Positions 59,097 through 64,000 of a stretch of 64,000 nucleotides of DNA are shown piece by piece (positions within the stretch are counted from its first letter, which is position 1; every line of letters starts with the position of its first letter). The notes below the pieces were generated by a model. That model was not told the DNA's origin and searched no databases. It worked only from the letters and a program-made list of their open reading frames with translations. The stretch comes from Lachnospiraceae bacterium MD308 (lineage in GTDB: Bacteria; Bacillota; Clostridia; Lachnospirales; Lachnospiraceae): the NCBI GenBank assembly GCA_000403475.2, contig KE159798.1, positions 134,960 to 198,959 of the forward strand, given 5' to 3'. The position numbers and the translations under genes were made by a program.

Positions 59097-62000
59097 ATGA
59101 AAGCAGGAAAAGCAAAAAGGATTATAGCAGCAGCGTTAACTGCAATACTGGCGGCAACGGGAAGTATATCTTCCGCCATCACGTCTAACGCAAACAATTG
59201 CGGCGGATTGATAGAGGAAGATTTGTGGGAGCCGGGAAAAGATGAGGTCATTCAGGACCCGATTCTTCATTGGGCAATCCGGTCATCACTTAATGCGATT
59301 AAGACAGAACCCAGGATAAAGCTTACCAGCAATATTGTAGGAACAGTGAAGGAGATATCCTATTCGTTATGTGCACATCCGGATGACTTTGAAGGCTGGA
59401 GCAAGCCTTATTGGATTGACAGCTTAGAAGGATTGCAGCATGCATCTTCAATGACATCACTTGAGATAAGTTATACACAGAAAGTACAAAGTGAGGGTGG
59501 AGGGACGGAAAAACTTGATGACCTGACGCCCATATCTGATTTGACGCAGTTAACCAGACTGATAATGATGCAGGACGGTCTTAGAGACATTAGTTCACTG
59601 GAAAAACTGACAAATATGAGAGAGTTGAACCTGAGCGGCAATCATGAAATAAGTGACATCTCTGTTGTAGGAAATATGAAAAAGCTTGAAATGCTTACGC
59701 TTGACACCAATAATATTACAGATGTCAGTATGCTTGCTGATTTGGAAAAACTCGAAAATCTGAATATATCAGATAACAACATCTCTGCGTTACCTGATCT
59801 TAGTAAGCTTAATAATCTAGAGTATCTTTATGCATCGTCAAACAACTTGACTGATGAAGACGTAAAGAAGATTGGCGGGAAAAAAGATTTAAAAGAGCTG
59901 GATTTAAAAGGCAATCCTGGCATTACCGACCTAAAGCCATTAGCGGGGCTTATATTTCTTAATAAAGATAAAACATTTTTTAACGAGGAGTTAGAAGGTG
60001 AAAAAGAGAACCTGTTTGCAGCAATAGGAGTAAATAAACTGCTTAATAAGTTCAGTATTAATCACATGCAGCCCTCTGATCTTGAAAATGTTGAAAAAGC
60101 GCTTAAAGTCTATGATGAACTGAGCGCGGAGCAGAAGGCATATCTTGATGAAGGCAGGATAGAGGCGGCGCGTTCTAATAAAGAGCTGGTCAGCAATGGT
60201 GAACCGCCTAAGTTTTATGATGAATATGAAGGGGACGATGAAATCAGGCCGGTACTGGATCGTATGGAAATTACAGTTGTTGATAAAAATGGAAAACATA
60301 TGCCGGGAGTTAAGTTTGAAAGACAGGCCAGAGTCACCATAGGAGAATTTGTGACGGACGAGGATGGTGTGATGGAGATTATGCACAGGCCGGACAGTGA
60401 CCACTATACCCAGATTATAACTTTGGCGGATGAAGAGTTGATAAACCAGGGTTATGTAGCAATACCAGAAAAATTTGAATACGAAACAAGAGATTTAAAA
60501 ACATATACGGTTAATAATAAACGAGTTACAGGACTTGAACAGCATCGGATTATGCTTGTTCTTGAGAAAGAGTATGTTGATAAGACACAGTTAAAAGAAG
60601 TATTAGAAAGTGCAAAAGCGGTAGGGGAAGATTATAAGTATACAGCAGCTACTTATAATGCGTATCTTGATGCACTGAAAGCCGCACAGTCGGCTTATGA
60701 TAATACGGAAGCGTCGAAAGAAATGGTTGACGCTGTTGCAGCAAACTTGAAAAAAGCTATCAGTTCTTTAAAAATAGCGGATGAACTGACAAAATTGAAG
60801 CTGATTGTGAAAGATCAGAATGGTAATGCATTTACGAGAGCGTTTAAGTTTCAGATTTATGAAGCAGGGACGAAGAAAAATGCATGGAATGGGTTCTCGG
60901 ATGCAGAAACAGGAGTGGCATATTTAGAGCCGGGTTATATAGGAGCCGGAGAGTGGACTGTAGATGCATGCTATGAGGAACCATATAAGATTGATACTTT
61001 TAATGTGACCGTTGCGGTAAGAAATGACGGAAAGAGATATTATAAAGCGGTTGACAAAAGGGATGTTAAGGCTGATTTTGAAAAAGAAATTATCGTAAAA
61101 GCATTGCCGGGAGGAACTTCCGATAAAGATACAGAGAGAAAGCCTGACAGTACGGTATTGAGAAAACGTATAAAAGAGGCACTGGCATATAAACAGGGTA
61201 ATTATACGGATAAATCCTTTAGGAATCTACAGACGGCAATTCAAGAAGCAGAGGAGGCTGCGGCTAAGGCAGGGGCTACTCAGGAGGATTATAATGCGGC
61301 CGCGGCAAAACTTAAGAAAGCAATCGATGAGCTGGGGGAGCCGGCGAATACCGTTATGTTAGAATTAGCATTAGAAAGATATGCTGATTATGGGAAAGAT
61401 TACTATACGCCGGATACGTGGGCAAAATATCAGGCTGAATACGAGTATGCAAGAAGGGTGTACAGAGATAATGAAGCTACACAAAAGCAGGTGGATGAGG
61501 CGCTTTCAAGACTCAATGCAGCAGAGAAAGCGCTAAAAATGAACAGAACTGTGCTTCAGGAGATTTTAGAAACTGCAAAGCTTTTGAAAGAAGAAGATTA
61601 TGTAAGCGGATATGAAGAACTGCAGGAAGCTATAGCAGAAGCACAGGCAATATGTGATGATATAAACCATGCAGAAGAAACAAAAGTGAAAGCAGCATTG
61701 AAGCGATTGCAGGATGCGATTGACGCATTGCAAAAACCCACTCCGGAAAAACCAGGGCAATCAGAAAAACCAGGACAATCAGACAAGCCAGGTCAGTCGA
61801 AACCACAGACTCCGGCCGTAGAGACAATTAAAGTTACAAAAATAAACATTACCGGGTTATCGAATAAAATTGCCCAGGGTAAAAAGGTAACTTTAAAAGC
61901 AATCGTATCTCCGTCTAATGCAGAAAACAAAAAAGTTACATGGAAATCCAGCAACACAAAAGTTGCAACTGTTAATTCTAACGGCGTTGTGTCCTTGAAA

Positions 62001-62351
62001 AAGAAAACAGGCGGAAAGAAAGTGATAATTACTGCAACAGCGGCCGATGGAAGTAATGTGAAGGGAAGCTATAAAATTACTTCTATGAAAAATCCGGTAA
62101 AGAAGATAAGCATTTTGGGAAAGAAGTCTGTAAAAGCAGGCAAGAGTATAAAATTAAAAGCGAAGGTTAAAGCGTCCAAGGGTGCAAATAAAAAAGTATC
62201 GTGGACCAGCAGCAATACAAAATACGCAAAAGTATCTGCATCAGGAAAAGTAAAGACTTATAAAGCAGGTAAAGGCAAGAAAGTAGAGATTACTGCAAAG
62301 GCAACCGACGGAAGCGGGAAGAGAAAAACCGTGACAATTAAGATTAAGTAA
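59097..62351 (+). CDS. Exported leucine-rich-repeat surface protein with FIVAR repeats and BIG2 pair
   Basis: 1084 residues after AGAAAGGAG. Signal peptide (IIAAALTAILAATGSISSAI). Internalin-type LRRs span about 120-290 (DISSLEKLTNMRELNLSGNH, LEMLTLDTNNITDVSMLADL, LKELDLKGNPGITDLKPLAG). A prealbumin-like domain follows at about 390-490. Helical FIVAR-type modules lie at about 500-560 and 680-840 (YTAATYNAYLDALKAAQSAY, YTPDTWAKYQAEYEYARRVY). A linker of three EKPGQS repeats and two BIG2 domains ending TIKIK complete it. Likely a host-binding surface protein. Unlike proteins 1, 3 and 4 it has no poly-G promoter and may rely on read-through from gene 4. Confidence 0.85.
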   Translation: MKAGKAKRIIAAALTAILAATGSISSAITSNANNCGGLIEEDLWEPGKDEVIQDPILHWAIRSSLNAIKTEPRIKLTSNIVGTVKEISYSLCAHPDDFEGWSKPYWIDSLEGLQHASSMTSLEISYTQKVQSEGGGTEKLDDLTPISDLTQLTRLIMMQDGLRDISSLEKLTNMRELNLSGNHEISDISVVGNMKKLEMLTLDTNNITDVSMLADLEKLENLNISDNNISALPDLSKLNNLEYLYASSNNLTDEDVKKIGGKKDLKELDLKGNPGITDLKPLAGLIFLNKDKTFFNEELEGEKENLFAAIGVNKLLNKFSINHMQPSDLENVEKALKVYDELSAEQKAYLDEGRIEAARSNKELVSNGEPPKFYDEYEGDDEIRPVLDRMEITVVDKNGKHMPGVKFERQARVTIGEFVTDEDGVMEIMHRPDSDHYTQIITLADEELINQGYVAIPEKFEYETRDLKTYTVNNKRVTGLEQHRIMLVLEKEYVDKTQLKEVLESAKAVGEDYKYTAATYNAYLDALKAAQSAYDNTEASKEMVDAVAANLKKAISSLKIADELTKLKLIVKDQNGNAFTRAFKFQIYEAGTKKNAWNGFSDAETGVAYLEPGYIGAGEWTVDACYEEPYKIDTFNVTVAVRNDGKRYYKAVDKRDVKADFEKEIIVKALPGGTSDKDTERKPDSTVLRKRIKEALAYKQGNYTDKSFRNLQTAIQEAEEAAAKAGATQEDYNAAAAKLKKAIDELGEPANTVMLELALERYADYGKDYYTPDTWAKYQAEYEYARRVYRDNEATQKQVDEALSRLNAAEKALKMNRTVLQEILETAKLLKEEDYVSGYEELQEAIAEAQAICDDINHAEETKVKAALKRLQDAIDALQKPTPEKPGQSEKPGQSDKPGQSKPQTPAVETIKVTKINITGLSNKIAQGKKVTLKAIVSPSNAENKKVTWKSSNTKVATVNSNGVVSLKKKTGGKKVIITATAADGSNVKGSYKITSMKNPVKKISILGKKSVKAGKSIKLKAKVKASKGANKKVSWTSSNTKYAKVSASGKVKTYKAGKGKKVEITAKATDGSGKRKTVTIKIK
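61746..61799 (+). repeat. Three 18-bp tandem repeats coding for EKPGQS
   Basis: Units at 61746-61763, 61764-61781 and 61782-61799 encode EKPGQS, EKPGQS and DKPGQS in the linker before the BIG2 pair. Differences are mostly third-position. Confidence 0.85.
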
Positions 62352-62385
62352 GCTGAAATAATTTCTGATAATTGCTTAACGGCAT

Positions 62386-62438
62386 TGGAAATCCCAGGGA
62401 ATGATATATTAATTCTCTGGGATTTCCATTTGTTTTTT
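62386..62438 (+). terminator. Strong terminator after the LRR gene
   Basis: TGGAAATCCCAGGGA (62386-62400) pairs with TCTCTGGGATTTCCA (62414-62428), followed by TTTGTTTTTTT. Marks the end of the surface-protein locus. Confidence 0.85.
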
Positions 62439-62463
62439 TATTTTCATTGCAAATGATTGGATA

Positions 62464-62492
62464 TTGACAAAATTCCATCATTAAGATAAACT
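62464..62492 (+). promoter_or_regulatory. Promoter of the Panacea-domain gene
   Basis: TTGACA (62464-62469) with TAAACT (62487-62492) at 17 bp, leaving a leader of about 140 nt before the gene. No open frame of note lies in that leader. Confidence 0.45.
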
Positions 62493-62638
62493 GAATAAGA
62501 CAAAGAATAATCATAAACCTTACAGGGGATAAAGCTTTGAAGATAGATAAAATTTGCAGAGATGTAATCCTTTTGGAAAGGAATGGGACACTTATATATT
62601 ATTTTAAGTGATCAAGAGACGTAGCGGAGGTGACCATT

Positions 62639-63649
62639 ATGTCAGAGAAGGAAAGAAGGGATTTTTGTATTGAATGCAGAAAGGATACAGAATATCTTTT
62701 ACAGAAAAGGGACATTGTAAAAAATATTAGGGATAAGGAATATACTTTTAGTATCACAGTGGCAGTATGTGTGGAATGCGGTGAAGAAATGAGTATTCCT
62801 GGATTGGTTGATAAAAATGTCCGAGAGATTGATGAACAGTACAGAGCTGTGGAAGGACTTGTTTCTATTGAGGATATTGAAAAACTTATGAAAATATATA
62901 AGATTGGAAAGGCTCCGTTATCATTGGCGCTTGGATTTGGTGAAGTGACAATACCAAGATATCTGGAAGGACAGGTGCCTTCAAAAGAGTATTCAGATGT
63001 TATCAGAGCCGCGCTATCGTCTCCTGCATATATAAAGCAGAAGCTTACTGAAAACCGTGAAAAGCTTACAGATGCAGCGTATAAGAAAGCAATGGGAGCG
63101 GTTACCAGCCTGGAGGGTCTGTTTTCTGTATCAGAGAAGATGCTCGGGGTGATCGCATATGTCTTTGAGAAATTGGAAGAAGTGACACCGTTGATGTTGC
63201 AGAAGCTCCTTTATTTTACACAAGGTATCCATTTTGCTTTATACGGCGGACCAATCTTTTCAGAGGATTGTAGGGCATGGGTTCATGGGCCAGTTTATCA
63301 TGAGGTTTATGATTTGTTTCGTGACTTCAAATATAATCCGATTGATGATGCACGTTTTGCCCTGTTGGAGGGAATAGCTGATGCACTAACAGATGATGAG
63401 AAGAGAAGTGTTGAACTGGTTGTTAATACTTTTGGAATGTATAGCGGAAAAGTTCTGGAGTTGATCACGCATAATGAAGAGCCTTGGAAGGAAGCCAGAA
63501 AAGGATATGGGGACAGCATACCTTCAAACGTACTTTTGTCGAAGGAACGTATTATGAGTTATTATGAAGCGGTGAATCAGAAATATCGAATAGATACAGA
63601 AAAAGGGCTGAAAACATATATCAATGATATGCTTGACAGAGCATCTTGA
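62639..63649 (+). CDS. Zinc-finger / HTH / Panacea (DUF4065) domain protein
   Basis: 336 residues from ATG 62639, 8 bases after GGAGG. Residues 1-50 hold a CxxC pair set (FCIECRKDT, CVECGEEM) forming an MqsA-like zinc finger. Residues about 80-130 resemble an XRE-type HTH (LALGFGEVTIPRYLEGQVPS). The C-terminal 150 residues are the Panacea/SocA domain (LQKLLYFTQGIHFALYGGPI, CRAWVHGPVYHEVYDLF). Proteins of this class act as antitoxins neutralising diverse toxins, or as prophage-linked regulators. No partner toxin gene is seen within 200 bp on either side, so it may be an orphan or a single-gene regulator. Confidence 0.8.
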   Translation: MSEKERRDFCIECRKDTEYLLQKRDIVKNIRDKEYTFSITVAVCVECGEEMSIPGLVDKNVREIDEQYRAVEGLVSIEDIEKLMKIYKIGKAPLSLALGFGEVTIPRYLEGQVPSKEYSDVIRAALSSPAYIKQKLTENREKLTDAAYKKAMGAVTSLEGLFSVSEKMLGVIAYVFEKLEEVTPLMLQKLLYFTQGIHFALYGGPIFSEDCRAWVHGPVYHEVYDLFRDFKYNPIDDARFALLEGIADALTDDEKRSVELVVNTFGMYSGKVLELITHNEEPWKEARKGYGDSIPSNVLLSKERIMSYYEAVNQKYRIDTEKGLKTYINDMLDRAS

Positions 63650-63712
63650 GTTCCGGTGGTTAAAACTGGATTACAGTATCGGAGATAAGTCCATATAACC
63701 TGATAACGTAAT

Positions 63713-63752
63713 AAGACTCAGAAGAGTGAATTCATTCTTCCGAGTCTTTTTT
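63713..63752 (+). terminator. Terminator after the Panacea-domain gene
   Basis: AAGACTCAGAAGAGTGAA (63713-63730) pairs with TTCATTCTTCCGAGTCTT (63731-63748), two non-Watson-Crick positions, then TTTT. The 80 bp that follow are extremely A-rich and hold nothing I recognise. Confidence 0.85.
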
Positions 63753-63832
63753 GGTATAACAAACAAAAAACAAAATAAATAAAAATAATACAACATAAAA
63801 CAAATAAAATAGTGTACAAATAAAGAATTGTT

Positions 63833-64000
63833 ATGGGAATCGTATACCAGCCTTATACAGAAGAGCTTTTTTGGGCGCAGGAAGGAAAGGGAGCCTGGCT
63901 CAATGAGGACAGGATTTTTGTAAGTAGTACAAAGGAGCTGGGAAAAAGCCTGATAACAATTGGGACAAGTCCGTGGAAGCATGAACTTGCGGACAAAAAT
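63833..64000 (+). pseudogene. Inositol-monophosphatase-like fragment lacking its N-terminus (runs off the window)
   Basis: From ATG 63833 the frame stays open to the window end (56 codons): MGIVYQPYTEELFWAQEGKG, then AWLNEDRIFVSSTKELG and SLITIGTSPWK. This is the middle of an inositol-monophosphatase/SuhB-type protein. About 80-90 residues normally precede it, including the metal-binding GEE and DPIDGT motifs. Here an in-frame TAA sits 12 bases before the ATG in A-rich sequence. The gene is therefore probably a truncated remnant created at a recombination junction near 63825. The C-terminus is outside the window. Confidence 0.65.

Noticed and set aside
50108-62351. LPxTG, SLH or choline-binding anchors on the BIG2 proteins
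   Set aside because: Searched the C-termini of all five; each ends in the BIG2 KIK tail with no sorting motif, hydrophobic segment or repeat of those classes.

Overview
The window looks like a chromosomal segment of a gut-type anaerobic Firmicute of the Clostridia, most likely a Lachnospiraceae relative (Dorea / Clostridium scindens / Mediterraneibacter-like). The evidence is strong Gram-positive ribosome-binding sites, lipoprotein signal peptides, a rhamnulokinase-type sugar operon, a molybdenum-cofactor operon, an ArsS radical-SAM cluster and surface proteins with paired BIG2 domains. No rRNA, tRNA or CRISPR array was seen. The species is an inference; nothing in the window identifies it.

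Left edge (1-2020): the tail of an AbiEi-type antitoxin and a broken AbiEii toxin, then a complete IS630-family element with 26-bp inverted ends and a transposase split by a -1 frameshift at an A8 run. 2123-9829: a sugar-uptake operon (binding lipoprotein, ATPase, two permeases, rhamnulokinase-like kinase, class II aldolase, DeoR regulator) behind a promoter overlapped by a 20-bp-spaced direct repeat. 9845-13020: a GNAT/MarR pair with two palindromic operators, a Cu/Zn-SOD-like protein, a YfcE-like phosphoesterase and a C-terminally damaged LytTR response regulator.

13092-21351: a nine-gene molybdenum operon (mobA, moeA, mobB, a second MoeA-like gene, moaA, a MOSC-MogA fusion, modA, modB, modC) behind a consensus promoter and a roughly 200-nt structured leader. 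Next come a hybrid sensor kinase with its own near-consensus promoter, a glycogen-debranching enzyme and a Nudix hydrolase.

27271-37993: an arsenosugar-type cluster (two TVP38/TMEM64 membrane proteins, an Fe-S CCG-domain protein, a fused DUF2064-GT2 enzyme, a phosphotransferase with an altered catalytic loop, an AhpD-like protein, ArsS, a C_GCAxxG_C_C protein). It continues into two exported multi-domain rhodaneses and a broken BIG2-rhodanese gene. No arsenite methyltransferase is present, so the substrate is open. 38028-44769: four glycosyltransferases for surface-polymer assembly, two of them recent paralogues.

44849-49970: a defence-like island. It holds a compact three-gene unit (TIGR04255-type protein, 57-residue protein, metallo-beta-lactamase-fold protein), an AAA-ATPase/nuclease-fold gene, and a VapB antitoxin with a broken VapC, followed by a duplicated 3' fragment of the ATPase gene. 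49971-62438: five large exported proteins that all end in two BIG2 domains. Three of them (two monocistronic genes and one two-gene unit) have near-identical promoters in which a G10 or G11 tract fills the spacer between TTGGAC and TATAAT. This is the architecture of a slipped-strand, phase-variable promoter and is the most striking feature of the window. The right edge has a zinc-finger/HTH/Panacea-domain protein and a 5'-truncated inositol-monophosphatase-like fragment.
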